NCBI RefSeq assembly: GCF_017696275.1
Contig: NZ_JAAORF010000001.1
Coordinates: forward strand, 344,078 to 408,077
DNA length: 64,000 nt
Source: Prochlorococcus marinus XMU1405
Lineage (GTDB): Bacteria; Cyanobacteriota; Cyanobacteriia; PCC-6307; Cyanobiaceae
Reading direction: 5' to 3'
Positions 7,368 through 16,741 of the stretch are shown here, piece by piece. Below the pieces are notes generated by a model. That model saw only the letters and a program-made list of their open reading frames with translations. It did not search any database and was not told where the DNA came from. Positions within the stretch are counted from its first letter, which is position 1; each line of letters starts with the position of its first letter. A program made the translations under genes and the position numbers.

Positions 7368-8281
7368 TGAATTTGCTAACCAAATTTTCTGTTGGTCAAT
7401 ACGTTTATGGTAATAGAAGTTGGCTAAGAATTATAGATAGTAGATTAAAAATAATTATGGTAATGATATTTTTAATCACTCCAATTTGGGCAGGTCCAAT
7501 ATGGAGATTGAGTTTAGTTGGTTTTTTACTATTAATTACTTTTTTAAGTTTATTGCCATCTAGAGTATGGTGGCGATCATTATTTTTTCTCTCATGTTTG
7601 TCACTATTAATTGGATGTATATCAATACTTGCCTCGTCTGATATTCAATCTCTTGATAGCTACTTAAGAAATCCCAATGAACTGCAAGTAGTACTGGAAA
7701 GCCAAAAAGAATGGAATATTTTGCAAATTCCTTCGCAGAAGATATGGTTTATTAATTTTGGCCCCTACAACTTATCAAGAAAAGCCTTTGAACTAGGAAT
7801 AAAAACCTCCACTTTGATATTTACCGTTATTCATAGTGTAAATTTGATGCTTTTAACCACATTGCAGGAAGACATTGTATGGGGATTAAGTTGGTTTATG
7901 TATCCATTAAGAAAGATTGGATTGCCAACTAGTAAGTGGCTTTTTCAGTTGTTAATTGCATTACGTTTTATTCCTCTAGTGCAGGAAGAACTTCAAAATA
8001 TTATTAAAGCAGTGTCAGTTAGATCAATAAATTTTCGAAATTTAGGATTAAAGAAATCTTTTAATGTTTTATTAATCTTAGTGGAAAGGTTATTTCAAAA
8101 TATATTTCTGAGAATTGATCATGGAGCAGAGTCATTACTCTCAAAGAAAAAAATTATTATAAAAACCAACAGATTTAGAACTCTTTATCCTTCAAAATCT
8201 CTCAATGTAATTGTTAATACATTATCGATTTGTTTTATTTGCATAGCAATTTTTCTTAGAAAACTGTATGGTGCATTATAA
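7367..8281 (+). CDS. Energy-coupling factor transporter T-component-like protein (EcfT/CbiQ)
   Basis: This 304-residue integral membrane protein has about five or six hydrophobic spans. It resembles the transmembrane coupling (T) subunit of ECF vitamin and metal importers: 'SRLKIIMVMIFLI' near the N terminus, and a cytoplasmic 'RFIPLVQEELQNIIKAVSVRS' segment that stands in for the Ala-Arg-Gly/Ser coupling helices contacting the ATPases. No S component or ATPase gene is adjacent, so the substrate is unknown and it probably uses shared partners encoded elsewhere. It overlaps der by one base and is followed by pipX. Confidence 0.78.
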   Translation: MNLLTKFSVGQYVYGNRSWLRIIDSRLKIIMVMIFLITPIWAGPIWRLSLVGFLLLITFLSLLPSRVWWRSLFFLSCLSLLIGCISILASSDIQSLDSYLRNPNELQVVLESQKEWNILQIPSQKIWFINFGPYNLSRKAFELGIKTSTLIFTVIHSVNLMLLTTLQEDIVWGLSWFMYPLRKIGLPTSKWLFQLLIALRFIPLVQEELQNIIKAVSVRSINFRNLGLKKSFNVLLILVERLFQNIFLRIDHGAESLLSKKKIIIKTNRFRTLYPSKSLNVIVNTLSICFICIAIFLRKLYGAL

Positions 8282-8300
8282 ATAACACAATATTTTAGGT

Positions 8301-8567
8301 TTGAGTTCTGAGCGTTATTTAAACCATCCAACATTTGGCATGTTATACCAAGTTTCTCCTGGAAATGATGGGAGAGATATTTATGCGACTTTATACGCTC
8401 AAAAAATGTTTTTTTTGGTAGAAGTTCGACAGAGAGAAGTTTTTTTTGAAGTTATACCTTATTTAGATGCCCGTAATCAAGCTGAATTAAACCTTCAAAA
8501 AGCTAGAAGAAAAGGTTCTGAAGAGCTATCTAAATGGGACAATTTATTCACGCAAACTTTCTTATAA
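8301..8567 (+). CDS. pipX: PipX, PII-interacting coactivator of NtcA
   Basis: This 88-residue cyanobacterial regulator binds either the nitrogen regulator NtcA (raising its activity when 2-oxoglutarate is high) or the PII protein. The Tudor-like N-terminal domain ('RYLNHPTFGMLYQV', 'DIYATLYAQKMFFLV') and the C-terminal helices ending 'WDNLFTQTFL' match the family closely. It starts with TTG at 8301. It lies three bases before pipY, the conserved partner in cyanobacteria, and downstream of an EcfT-like gene. Confidence 0.93.
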   Translation: MSSERYLNHPTFGMLYQVSPGNDGRDIYATLYAQKMFFLVEVRQREVFFEVIPYLDARNQAELNLQKARRKGSEELSKWDNLFTQTFL

Positions 8568-8570
8568 AAG

Positions 8571-9206
8571 GTGAACTCTGCAAATTATTTAAAAATAAAA
8601 AATAAAATACCATCAAATGTAAATATTCTTGCGGTAAGTAAAGGATTTAAAAGTCAAGAAATCAAAACTATTCAAAAAATGGGTCAGAATGATTTTGGTG
8701 AGAGTAAGTTTCAAGAGGCGTTTGAAAAACAATTTATCTTAAAAGACCTTAAACAAATAAATTGGCATTTTATTGGAAGAATACAAAGTAATAAAATAAG
8801 AAAAATAGTACAAAATTTTAAATATATTCATTCAGTAGATTCATTTGAAAAGTTGGAAAAGATTTCTAATATTTCTTTTGAAGAGAAGAAAAATCCATTA
8901 ATAATGTTGCAGGTTAAGTTGAGTGATGACCCTACTAAAGGGGGCTTTAATCCTGAATTTTTAATATTGAAATGGAGAGAAATTCAAGAGTTGAAAAATA
9001 TTTCATTAACCGGCTTGATGACTATCAATCCTAAAGGACTTAGCTCTAAAGAAAATTCAGGGTTGTTTAAAAAATGTCGTGCTCTTGCTGATTCTCTACA
9101 ACTACCAGATTGTTCCATGGGGATGTCTGGTGATTGGGAGGAAGCTATTGACGCTGGATCAACTTGGTTAAGATTAGGATCATTGATTTTTGGAGGCAGA
9201 ACCTAA
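8571..9206 (+). CDS. pipY: PLP-homeostasis protein PipY (YggS/PLPBP family)
   Basis: This single-domain alanine-racemase-fold protein binds pyridoxal phosphate without known catalysis and helps keep PLP and amino-acid pools balanced. In cyanobacteria it is functionally linked to PipX. The 211 residues show the PLP lysine in 'ILAVSKGF', then 'FGESKFQEA', 'WHFIGRIQSNK', 'GLMTINP' and the phosphate-binding end 'CSMGMSGDWEEAI..GSTWLRLGS..FG'. Start is GTG 8571 with AAAGGT just upstream. The pipX-pipY spacing of three bases implies coupled expression. Confidence 0.93.
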   Translation: MNSANYLKIKNKIPSNVNILAVSKGFKSQEIKTIQKMGQNDFGESKFQEAFEKQFILKDLKQINWHFIGRIQSNKIRKIVQNFKYIHSVDSFEKLEKISNISFEEKKNPLIMLQVKLSDDPTKGGFNPEFLILKWREIQELKNISLTGLMTINPKGLSSKENSGLFKKCRALADSLQLPDCSMGMSGDWEEAIDAGSTWLRLGSLIFGGRT

Positions 9207-9356
9207 TTAGTTATTTTTTTATAAAAATCTTATTTATAAACTTGCAGTAAAGTTCAACTAACGTTATTTAAGTATAGGTAGTTTATTCATTTAAAAAATG
9301 AATCTATTACTCAAGGTTCTTAAACCTTAGTAATCAATTTCAAGAGGATTTAAAAG

Positions 9357-9929
9357 GTGTCACTTATTTCTAGATTAAAGGCAGTAGTTGCAGGGGATGA
9401 GTATCTCGATGATGATTTTGATGAGTTGGATTATGCTTCAGAGGATGAATTAAATGATATTAATAATTTCAAACAAAATCCAAAGAATGCAAATGCCCTT
9501 GCAAATTCAAATCCGTTTGATTTTATGAATAACAACAGATCATCAAAAGTAGTTGGTATGCCTGGAATCTCAAATTCATCCTCAGAAGTAAGCTTAATGG
9601 AACCAAGAAGTTTTGATGAGATGCCTCAAGCTATACAAGCATTAAGAGAGAGAAAAACTGTAATTCTCAATTTAACTATGATGGATCCTGATCAAGCTCA
9701 AAGAGCGGTTGATTTTATTGCTGGGGGCACATATGCAATTGATGGACATCAAGAGAGAGTCGGTGAAAGTATTTTTCTTTTCGCTCCAAGTTGTGTAAAT
9801 GTAACTAGTTCTTCTCCAGAAGAAGCTTCTCCTTCTTCTGTGTCTACAGAAAACACACCACAATATAGCTTGGGTAAAAATACTACTCCTGAACCAGCAT
9901 GGGGTAATTCTAAATTAAGTGCTTATTAA
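9357..9929 (+). CDS. sepF: Cell-division protein SepF
   Basis: SepF is an FtsZ-anchoring division protein. The 190 residues begin with a short amphipathic membrane-binding start ([13 protein letters not shown]), then an acidic, asparagine-rich linker, then the SepF core: '[63 protein letters not shown]' (spans about residues 80-145). A low-complexity serine/proline tail follows. Start is GTG at 9357 with AAGAGGA about ten bases upstream. proC starts ten bases after its stop, an arrangement also seen in other bacteria (sepF-proC). Confidence 0.95.
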   Translation: MSLISRLKAVVAGDEYLDDDFDELDYASEDELNDINNFKQNPKNANALANSNPFDFMNNNRSSKVVGMPGISNSSSEVSLMEPRSFDEMPQAIQALRERKTVILNLTMMDPDQAQRAVDFIAGGTYAIDGHQERVGESIFLFAPSCVNVTSSSPEEASPSSVSTENTPQYSLGKNTTPEPAWGNSKLSAY

Positions 9930-9939
9930 TGATTAATCT

Positions 9940-10752
9940 GTGACAGATAAAATTGCGATTATTGGTTTTGGAAATATTGCAAGTGCTATAGTTACTCCTC
10001 TATTAGATAACAAATTAATTCATCCAGAGAATATTTTTTGTGTTGTAAATACAGAAAAAAGTTTAGAAAACATAAAAAAAAATTATAAACATAATATAAA
10101 CGTTTATAAATCAGGTACTAAAGAGTCAAAAATAATTTGGGATTGTCAATATAAACTTCTTTCGATAAAACCCCAACAATTAAATGATATAAGTGAGACC
10201 CATCATATAAAAAATAAGGACAATTTAATAGTTTCAATTCTTGCCGGGGTTTCAATAAACAGACTTACTCAAAAGTTTCCTAATCATAAATGTGTGAGGG
10301 TGGTTACAAATATCCCAATAACTATTGGAAAAGGTTTAACGGGGATTTCTTGGGGAGAAGAAATTACAGAAGATCAGAAACAATTTACAAAAAAATTATT
10401 TGAAAATACAAGTAAAGTTTATGAATTTAATGAAGATTACCTTGATATATTTTTAGCTTTAACTTCATCAGGTCCTGCAATTATTGCTTTAATTATAGAA
10501 GCATTAAGTGATGGAGGATTAAGCGGGGGATTACCAAAAATAATTTCAGAGGAACTTGTTATGGAAATGATACTGGGGACTATTTGTCTAATAAAGGAAA
10601 ATAAACTTACTACTTCTGAGCTTAAAAATTTAGTAACCTCTCCAGGTGGAACAACTATTTCTGCTTTAAGGGTTTTAGAAAAAAAGAGTGTAAGGTCAGC
10701 ATTAATGGAATCAATAGTTTCAGCTAGTAATCGAAGTAAAGAGTTTCGTTAG
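9940..10752 (+). CDS. proC: Pyrroline-5-carboxylate reductase
   Basis: This enzyme makes the last step of proline synthesis, reducing pyrroline-5-carboxylate with NAD(P)H in the cytoplasm. The 270 residues show the Rossmann start 'IAIIGFGNIASAIV', 'VSILAGVSI', 'RVVTNIPITIGKGLTGI', 'ALTSSGPAIIALIIEALSDGG' and the signature 'LVTSPGGTTISALRVLE'. Start is GTG 9940. It is the last gene of the plus-strand run and ends six bases from the converging glycosyltransferase gene. Confidence 0.94.
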   Translation: MTDKIAIIGFGNIASAIVTPLLDNKLIHPENIFCVVNTEKSLENIKKNYKHNINVYKSGTKESKIIWDCQYKLLSIKPQQLNDISETHHIKNKDNLIVSILAGVSINRLTQKFPNHKCVRVVTNIPITIGKGLTGISWGEEITEDQKQFTKKLFENTSKVYEFNEDYLDIFLALTSSGPAIIALIIEALSDGGLSGGLPKIISEELVMEMILGTICLIKENKLTTSELKNLVTSPGGTTISALRVLEKKSVRSALMESIVSASNRSKEFR

Positions 10753-10757
10753 GTTTT

Positions 10758-11915
10758 TCAATTATCTTTTAAATTCATATAAACTTTTTCAAGTAAATTT
10801 ATATTTTTAGCAATTGTGTATCTCTCAAGTATACGTTCTCTAGCTTTTTCTCCAAGATCTTTTGTAAATGAAGGGTGCTCTACAAGAATTGGGATTATAG
10901 TTTTTAATTGTGCAGCCACATTATCAGTTGAAATTACTATTCCTGCTCCGTTATCTAAAACTTCACCATCAGCTCCGGCATCTGTAGCTACACAAGCAGT
11001 ACCAGAAGACATTGCCTCTAAAAGTGATAATGATAAACCTTCTACTAAGCTTGGTAAGAAAAATACTTCTGCTATTTGCATTATTGCTACCCTTGTTTCT
11101 AAATCTAATTCGGCACCCCACCAAATTAATTTCTCATTACCAAGGTTAGAAAAACTATTTTCCAATGTTGGCTTCATTGGTCCATCTCCAACAATAACTA
11201 ATTTGCAATTGTGAGTTTTTGTTTGGCGCCAAGAACGTAAAAGTGCTTCGATATTTTTCTCATTGGCAATCCTACCCATATATAAAAAGATTCTTTCATT
11301 TCCAAGTTTGTTTTTTACCTGATCAAATTTTTTATCTTTTTCGCAAAAAGGTTTCCAAATATTCTCATCAACACCGTTTGGAATAATTATTTGTTTTTCT
11401 TTAGGTACTCCTAATTTATAAAGAACATTTTTTTGAAGTTCGGAAAAAATAATTATTTTATCGAACTTTGATAAAGAGGGAGCATAAAGTTGATATGTTA
11501 ACTGTTGAGTGCTTGCAGTTAAATTTCTATTTTTTGCATCAAATGGTGGGTGAAATGTTCCTATGAGTGGAAGATTAATTTCAGCACAAATCTCTGGAAG
11601 TCTAAAGTCTAAAGGAGATAAAGTTAAGCTTGCATGTACTAAATCAGGCTTTAATCTTTCCAAGGATAGCCTTAGCTCTTTTTCTGCTCTTGGTGAGGGT
11701 ATTGTGTAAACTTGGGACTTAATTAAATATGGAAGACTTACATCAGGATCATTTGCCAGAAATAATGGTTTTGATGAATTTGAACTAGAAGGATTATCGA
11801 AATGAATGAAACTAACTTTATGACCTCTGGCTCTTAATTTCTCATTAGTTGAATTGCCATAAGTTACATTTCCACAAAAAGGAGATTTCTTTCCCAACCA
11901 GGCAACGTGAACCAC
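10758..11915 (-). CDS. Glycosyltransferase, family 4 (GT-B fold)
   Basis: This 385-residue protein belongs to the retaining GT4 family and transfers sugars from nucleotide-sugar donors, probably for lipid or envelope glycans. Visible signatures are an N-terminal acceptor domain ('WLGKKSPFCGNVTYGN'), 'IPNGVDENIWKPF', 'LYMGRIANEKNIEALL', 'LVIVGDGPMKPTLE' and the donor-binding 'FFLPSLVEGLSLSLLEAMSSGTACVATDAGADGEVL' region, which carries the E-x7-E motif. No membrane span is seen. It starts at GTG 11915. The specific sugar and acceptor cannot be told. Confidence 0.85.
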   Translation of the reverse strand: MVHVAWLGKKSPFCGNVTYGNSTNEKLRARGHKVSFIHFDNPSSSNSSKPLFLANDPDVSLPYLIKSQVYTIPSPRAEKELRLSLERLKPDLVHASLTLSPLDFRLPEICAEINLPLIGTFHPPFDAKNRNLTASTQQLTYQLYAPSLSKFDKIIIFSELQKNVLYKLGVPKEKQIIIPNGVDENIWKPFCEKDKKFDQVKNKLGNERIFLYMGRIANEKNIEALLRSWRQTKTHNCKLVIVGDGPMKPTLENSFSNLGNEKLIWWGAELDLETRVAIMQIAEVFFLPSLVEGLSLSLLEAMSSGTACVATDAGADGEVLDNGAGIVISTDNVAAQLKTIIPILVEHPSFTKDLGEKARERILERYTIAKNINLLEKVYMNLKDN

Positions 11916-11999
11916 ATTAATTGAATTAACTATTTATTAAATTAACAGTCAGAGCACCCAAGATCATAATTTTAAATTTTATTCATAGTCTATAAAATG

Positions 12000-12785
12000 T
12001 TAACTATATATTTCTCTCAACATTTTTAGTGAAGATAGATCTTTCTCTAGTTGAGTAGAGATCCAAGTTTCAATAATTAATAATATTTTAAGCCAGACTT
12101 TTTTAGGTCCCAATAACTCTCCATTAGATTTTATTGGTAATTCAGGGAAAAGAAGTCTCTGCAATAGAGCGACTTCAGATGCATTTATTTTTAGATTACT
12201 TTGAGGATCTTCCATGGACGAAAACCCTTCACTTGGCAAATAATAACAACTCCATTCCCAATTTCCTAAAGGTGGAATAATAGGTTCTCCAGTTTTACAG
12301 CAATGATGAATAGGTAAATTTATACCTCCAATTGCTAATAGATGGATTAAAGATTGAATACTCATTGAGAGCATTTTAATATCCTCCTCTTTGGATTCTT
12401 CATACAAATAAATCCTATCTAAATGTGCAAGAACACAAGATAAATAGTTTTGTTGCTTGTCATTATTACCTACTAATAAAAAAGTTAATTCAGTTATTGC
12501 TTGCGCGGCTGCAAGACATTCAATATTTTTCCCTAGACCAGAATAGCTTTTTAATATTTTAATTTGACGTACAGATTTAAGATTTCTTTTCCCAAAAATC
12601 TGCAGACTTAAATATGTTAATGGAGTAGCTGCGGCAAGACTACTTTTAGGACGTCTAGCACCAGGTACCGCTAATCGAACAATCCCTTGCTCATCAGTAA
12701 GAATAGTTATTAATCTATCATTCTCGCCTAATGGAGAAGCTTTAATGCAGAGACCTTCTAGTCTGCACTCACCAGAACCAGACAT
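12000..12785 (-). CDS. recO: DNA repair protein RecO
   Basis: RecO is the recombination mediator that helps RecA load on SSB-coated gaps. The 261 residues begin with the OB fold ('CRLEGLCIKASPLGENDRLITILTDEQGIVRLAVPGARR'), continue with 'PLTYLSLQIFGKRNLKSVRQIKIL', and then an alpha-helical domain with a 'HHCCKTGEPI' segment in the region where other RecO proteins have a zinc site. The family is divergent, and length and layout fit. It abuts deoC (start at 12785 against stop at 12786) and precedes the glycosyltransferase on the same strand. Confidence 0.9.
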   Translation of the reverse strand: MSGSGECRLEGLCIKASPLGENDRLITILTDEQGIVRLAVPGARRPKSSLAAATPLTYLSLQIFGKRNLKSVRQIKILKSYSGLGKNIECLAAAQAITELTFLLVGNNDKQQNYLSCVLAHLDRIYLYEESKEEDIKMLSMSIQSLIHLLAIGGINLPIHHCCKTGEPIIPPLGNWEWSCYYLPSEGFSSMEDPQSNLKINASEVALLQRLLFPELPIKSNGELLGPKKVWLKILLIIETWISTQLEKDLSSLKMLREIYS

Positions 12786-13445
12786 TTATATAACCTTTAA
12801 TTCTTGAAAAATCTCACAAAAATTTGAAGTTCCTACGCAACTTATTCCATTATCAAGCAAATCAATAACTTGCGTCAGTTTTTCTATACCACCTACAACT
12901 TTGATGTGATTTTGAGAGCCCGTTATTTTTAATATTTCCGCTACATCATTTAATGTAATAGGCCCCCCAAACCCGTCCCCGAATTGAAAATTTTTTATTC
13001 CTAACTCTAAAGATATTTCTATCGCATTGTACAAAACTTCTTTTTGTAGTTTTGATTTATTTATGATTATTGAAATTGGTAATCCAGATAACTTCAATTG
13101 CTCAATTTCAGCAGCGAAAGTTTCTAAGTTTCTTTTGGATAAATTGATAAAGTTTGGGACATATTCAATTCCGTTTGCACCTTTATCTTTTGCAAAATTA
13201 ACTAATTCTTCAATAAATGAAACTGGTAAATCTGCTAAAGGGTAAGAAATGAGTGCGTTTATGTTCGCACTGTAATTACCCAAACAGTTTTTAAGATCAG
13301 TTAAATAATTTAGTGAAGTTGAAATATTCTTAATATTATATTTTTTTATTAAATCGCAATTCGCGCAAAAATCTTCCCAAGTTAAATACGGGTTAATAAT
13401 AATTGCATGAATTTTTTCGTTTAATTCATATTTAATATTAGGCAT
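12786..13445 (-). CDS. deoC: Deoxyribose-phosphate aldolase-like protein lacking the Schiff-base lysine
   Basis: This 219-residue TIM-barrel protein aligns with DeoC. It has 'WEDFCANCDLIKKYNIKNISTS' (usual VC...V.P), an 'ALISYPLADLP' region in place of 'VIGFP.G', 'IKVVGGIEKL' (usual VKAAGGIRT with the second lysine) and 'CVGTSN' (usual RIGTSS). At the site of the catalytic F-I-K-T-S-T-G-F it reads NFQFGDGFGG, with no lysine. Normal aldolase chemistry through a Schiff base therefore seems impossible. The gene is otherwise intact and sits in a recO-deoC-hpf operon. Function may have changed. Confidence 0.8.
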   Translation of the reverse strand: MPNIKYELNEKIHAIIINPYLTWEDFCANCDLIKKYNIKNISTSLNYLTDLKNCLGNYSANINALISYPLADLPVSFIEELVNFAKDKGANGIEYVPNFINLSKRNLETFAAEIEQLKLSGLPISIIINKSKLQKEVLYNAIEISLELGIKNFQFGDGFGGPITLNDVAEILKITGSQNHIKVVGGIEKLTQVIDLLDNGISCVGTSNFCEIFQELKVI

Positions 13446-13452
13446 TTAAAAG

Positions 13453-14037
13453 TTATTTGGATTGAATCAGTCCATAACCTCCATGATTCCTCTTATAAAT
13501 AACTTGAAGTTCATTATTTTTTTTATTTCGAAAAACATAAAAATCATGATCAATTAGATCTAATTGTTTTCTTGCTTCTTCTGATGAAATTGGATTCATT
13601 TCAAAGTATTTATTTTTTATAGATGGCTCAGGAAGACTTGCTTCTATTCCTTCTTTAAGTAAAGCTTCATCTAAAAATCTTGATTCTGTATTTTCAATTG
13701 GGAAAGACTCTTTATTTTTAAATTGATTATTATGGATCGTTTTATTGTTTCTTTCTTTGTACTTACGTAATTTTCTACAAAGTTTATTTGAAACTAAATC
13801 AATGCTTGAGTATAGATTTTCAGTTTTCTCTTCGGCTCTAATTACAGTACCATTTGCAAAAATAGTAACTTCTGCAGTCTGGAAGGAGACTCTTGGATTT
13901 TTTTCTATTGAAAGGTGTATGTCTGCTTCTTTAACGATATCCTTATAATGATGTGTTGCTTTTTCTATCTTTGCTTCAGTATATTCTTTTAATGCTCCAG
14001 TGAGCTCAAGATTTTTCCCATGGATTAAAATTTTCAT
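13453..14037 (-). CDS. hpf: Ribosome hibernation promoting factor, long form (LrtA-type)
   Basis: The long form joins an S30AE/RaiA domain (about residues 1-100, 'MKILIHGKNLELTGALKEYTEAKIEKA') to a C-terminal dimerisation domain ('EARKQLDLIDHDFYVFRNKKNNELQVIYKRNHGGYGLI') through a basic linker. It binds 30S subunits and pairs ribosomes into inactive 100S dimers when growth stops or in the dark; in cyanobacteria it is known as the light-repressed lrtA. The 194 residues are full length. It lies divergently from lipB with 44 bases between the starts, so the promoters overlap. Confidence 0.93.
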   Translation of the reverse strand: MKILIHGKNLELTGALKEYTEAKIEKATHHYKDIVKEADIHLSIEKNPRVSFQTAEVTIFANGTVIRAEEKTENLYSSIDLVSNKLCRKLRKYKERNNKTIHNNQFKNKESFPIENTESRFLDEALLKEGIEASLPEPSIKNKYFEMNPISSEEARKQLDLIDHDFYVFRNKKNNELQVIYKRNHGGYGLIQSK

Positions 14038-14081
14038 AACAAATCTAAAAATATTTACTTACTTTCTTAATCTACTTAAAT

Positions 14082-14732
14082 ATGGTTAATAGAACAGCAA
14101 TAATTAAACAACCTGATAATATTTCTTTTTTCAATGATGTTTATAAATTACAAAAAGAATATCAGGACGCATTGATTGTAGATAACTCTAATCCTGATTT
14201 TATTTGGATAGGTGAGCATCAACTCTGTTATACGTTGGGTAGAGGATCAAATTACGATAATTTATTATTTTCTTTGAATGATAATAATTATGATGTTTTT
14301 AAGATTGATAGAGGCGGTGAAGTTACTTGTCATATGCCAGGACAATTAGTAACTTACTTGGTGTTAGATTTGAAAAATTTGAATAAAGATTTAAATTGGT
14401 ATTTAAGAAAAATTGAAGAAATTATTATAAAAATTCTTGGAACTTTTAACATAAATTGTCATTCAAGAGAGGGTTTCACTGGTGTTTGGATAGGAAATAA
14501 GAAAATTGCTTCAATTGGAATTGGTTGCAAAAGATGGATTACAATAAATGGATTTTCAATCAATATTGACTGCGAATTAGAAAACTTTAATAGAATTGTT
14601 CCTTGCGGAATAGAAAATTGTCTTATGGCAAATATGATTGATTACAATAAAAAATTAAATATTCAAGAAGTCAAGAGAATTGTTAAAAAAATCATTCAGG
14701 AAGAATTTAATTTTGATTTTGTATCAAAATAG
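14082..14732 (+). CDS. lipB: Octanoyl-[acyl-carrier-protein] transferase
   Basis: LipB moves octanoate from ACP to lipoyl domains, the first step of lipoate synthesis. The 216 residues show 'LCYTLGRGS', the signature '[18 protein letters not shown]' (about residue 79), the catalytic lysine in '[10 protein letters not shown]' and the catalytic cysteine in 'RIVPCGIEN'. Its product is needed by the E2 subunit encoded downstream at pdhC. It is read divergently from hpf and is followed by aas after 27 bases. Confidence 0.95.
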   Translation: MVNRTAIIKQPDNISFFNDVYKLQKEYQDALIVDNSNPDFIWIGEHQLCYTLGRGSNYDNLLFSLNDNNYDVFKIDRGGEVTCHMPGQLVTYLVLDLKNLNKDLNWYLRKIEEIIIKILGTFNINCHSREGFTGVWIGNKKIASIGIGCKRWITINGFSINIDCELENFNRIVPCGIENCLMANMIDYNKKLNIQEVKRIVKKIIQEEFNFDFVSK

Positions 14733-14759
14733 AGATTAAAATTTCAAAATCAAATTAAT

Positions 14760-16703
14760 ATGCGTGATTTAGCATACTGGCCTTCAGCTAAACCTCATTC
14801 TAAAAAAGATAAATTTGCTAAAAATAGAGATTTTATTAAGAACCTTCATCACATAGATCAAATTTGGGAAAAATTAAAAATTAAATGTGGTGATACTTTA
14901 GCTGTTTGCGATTTGAGAGGGAAATACAAAGAAAAATTTTCTTATGCCGAGCTGGCTGATTTAATAACAAAAGTTTCTTTTTCTTTTAAAAATTATGGTT
15001 TAGTAAAGGGGGATGTAGTTACTGTAATTTCTGAAAATTCTCCAAGATGGCTAGTAGTTGATCAAGGCTTAATGCGTTTAGGAGCTATAAATGCAGTGAG
15101 AGGTATTAATTCTCCTTCAGTAGAATTAGAATATATTATTGAGCACTCTAATTCAGTAGGTCTAATAGTTCAATCTAAGGAGATTTGGCTAAAGTTAAAA
15201 AACAAAGAAGACTTAAAAAAAAGACTGAAATTTATAATCAATTTAGAAGATGAACAATTTGAAAGTTTAATAAGTTGGAATCAATTTATAAGTGCGGGAG
15301 AAAAAGAAAATTCACAAACTAATAATATTGAAAAATATAATCCAAAAATTGATGATGTTTCTACTATCCTTTACACTTCTGGGACGACCGGAAAACCTAA
15401 AGGTGTCCCTTTGACTCATGCAAATTTTTTGCATCAAATAATCAACTTAGCCTATATTGCTGATCCAGAACCTGGGACCTCTGTATTAAGTGTGTTGCCT
15501 ATCTGGCATTCTTATGAGAGGAGTGCTGAATACTTCTTTTTTTCATGTGGTTGTTCTCAATACTATACAATTCCTAAATTCTTGAAAGATGATATTACAC
15601 AAATAAAACCTGTTGTCATGGCTACCGTACCAAGACTATGGGAGGCAATACATGATGGTTTTTTTCAGGCGTTGAAAAAAATGCCTTCCAAAAAGCAAAA
15701 ACTTATTAAGTTTTTGATAAGTAATAGTTCTGTTTTTAAAAGAAATTTAAGAAAGATCAGAAATTTAGATATCAATCAAATATCATTCAAATCAAAAATC
15801 CCCTTACTGGCTACTGTTATTGGCCGATATCCTTTACATAAATTATCTACTATTTTTTTATGGCCAAATATTCTTAGACAACTATGCGGAGAAAAACTGA
15901 AATTTCCCATTAATGGGGGAGGTGCATTGCCAGAACATGTGGATCTTTTTTTTGAATCTTTAGGTGTAGATGTTTTGGTGGGATATGGACTCACAGAAAC
16001 TAGTCCAGTATTAACTTGTAGGAGAAGAGAATTAAATGTTAGAGGATCATCCGGTCAGCCTCTAGCATTTACCGAAATCAAAATAGTGAATGATGATAAA
16101 AGACAGATTCTGAAGTTCAGAGAAGTCGGAAAAATTCTTGTTAAGGGGCCACAAGTTATGAAAGGTTATCTTAATAATGAATTAGCTACAAAAGATGTTT
16201 TATCCAAGGATGGTTGGTTTGATACTGGTGATTTAGGTTTCCTAATACCAAATGGTTCTCTTTTTATAACAGGAAGAGCTAAGGATACAATAGTGCTTTC
16301 AAGTGGTGAAAATATAGAACCGAATCCGCTTGAGACCGAAATCCTTAGTTCTGAATTTATTAATCAGATTCAACTAGTAGGACAAGACAAGAAATGTTTA
16401 ACAGCCCTAGTAGTGCCTAATGTCGAATTGGTTAAAAACAAGTTTTTGGAGGAAGACCTTTCGAAATTAAACCTTAATAAGAATATTGGTAAATTTTTTA
16501 AATCACAAATTAATAATTTGCTTAAAAGTCGATTAGGAGCAAGATCAGAAGAACAAATATTAGATTGTTATTTTGTTGATGCCTTTACATTAGAAAATGG
16601 TTTGCTAACACAAACTCTTAAACAAAAAAGAAAAGAAATAGAAAAAAAGTATTCATTACAAATAGAAAATATGTATGAAAACAAATTTAGTAAGAAAATT
16701 TGA
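14760..16703 (+). CDS. aas: Long-chain acyl-ACP (acyl-CoA) synthetase
   Basis: This 647-residue AMP-forming ligase activates free fatty acids. In cyanobacteria the single member acts as acyl-ACP synthetase that recycles fatty acids released from membrane lipids. It shows the AMP-binding P-loop 'YTSGTTGKPKGVPL' (about residue 205), 'VGYGLTETSPVL' (about residue 410), 'DGWFDTGDLGF' and 'GRAKDTIVLSSGENIEP'. Long inserts and a lysine-rich C terminus are usual for this group. CoA versus ACP specificity is inferred from the organism, not from a motif. Confidence 0.9.
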   Translation: MRDLAYWPSAKPHSKKDKFAKNRDFIKNLHHIDQIWEKLKIKCGDTLAVCDLRGKYKEKFSYAELADLITKVSFSFKNYGLVKGDVVTVISENSPRWLVVDQGLMRLGAINAVRGINSPSVELEYIIEHSNSVGLIVQSKEIWLKLKNKEDLKKRLKFIINLEDEQFESLISWNQFISAGEKENSQTNNIEKYNPKIDDVSTILYTSGTTGKPKGVPLTHANFLHQIINLAYIADPEPGTSVLSVLPIWHSYERSAEYFFFSCGCSQYYTIPKFLKDDITQIKPVVMATVPRLWEAIHDGFFQALKKMPSKKQKLIKFLISNSSVFKRNLRKIRNLDINQISFKSKIPLLATVIGRYPLHKLSTIFLWPNILRQLCGEKLKFPINGGGALPEHVDLFFESLGVDVLVGYGLTETSPVLTCRRRELNVRGSSGQPLAFTEIKIVNDDKRQILKFREVGKILVKGPQVMKGYLNNELATKDVLSKDGWFDTGDLGFLIPNGSLFITGRAKDTIVLSSGENIEPNPLETEILSSEFINQIQLVGQDKKCLTALVVPNVELVKNKFLEEDLSKLNLNKNIGKFFKSQINNLLKSRLGARSEEQILDCYFVDAFTLENGLLTQTLKQKRKEIEKKYSLQIENMYENKFSKKI

Positions 16704-16741
16704 TTTGTTCTATCTATATTGAAAAGGGAATTTAATTTTTT

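Noticed and set aside
9672..9863. Minus-strand ORF inside sepF, as example of the many antisense frames
   Set aside because: It lies wholly within a confidently identified gene, has no ribosome binding site and no family resemblance.
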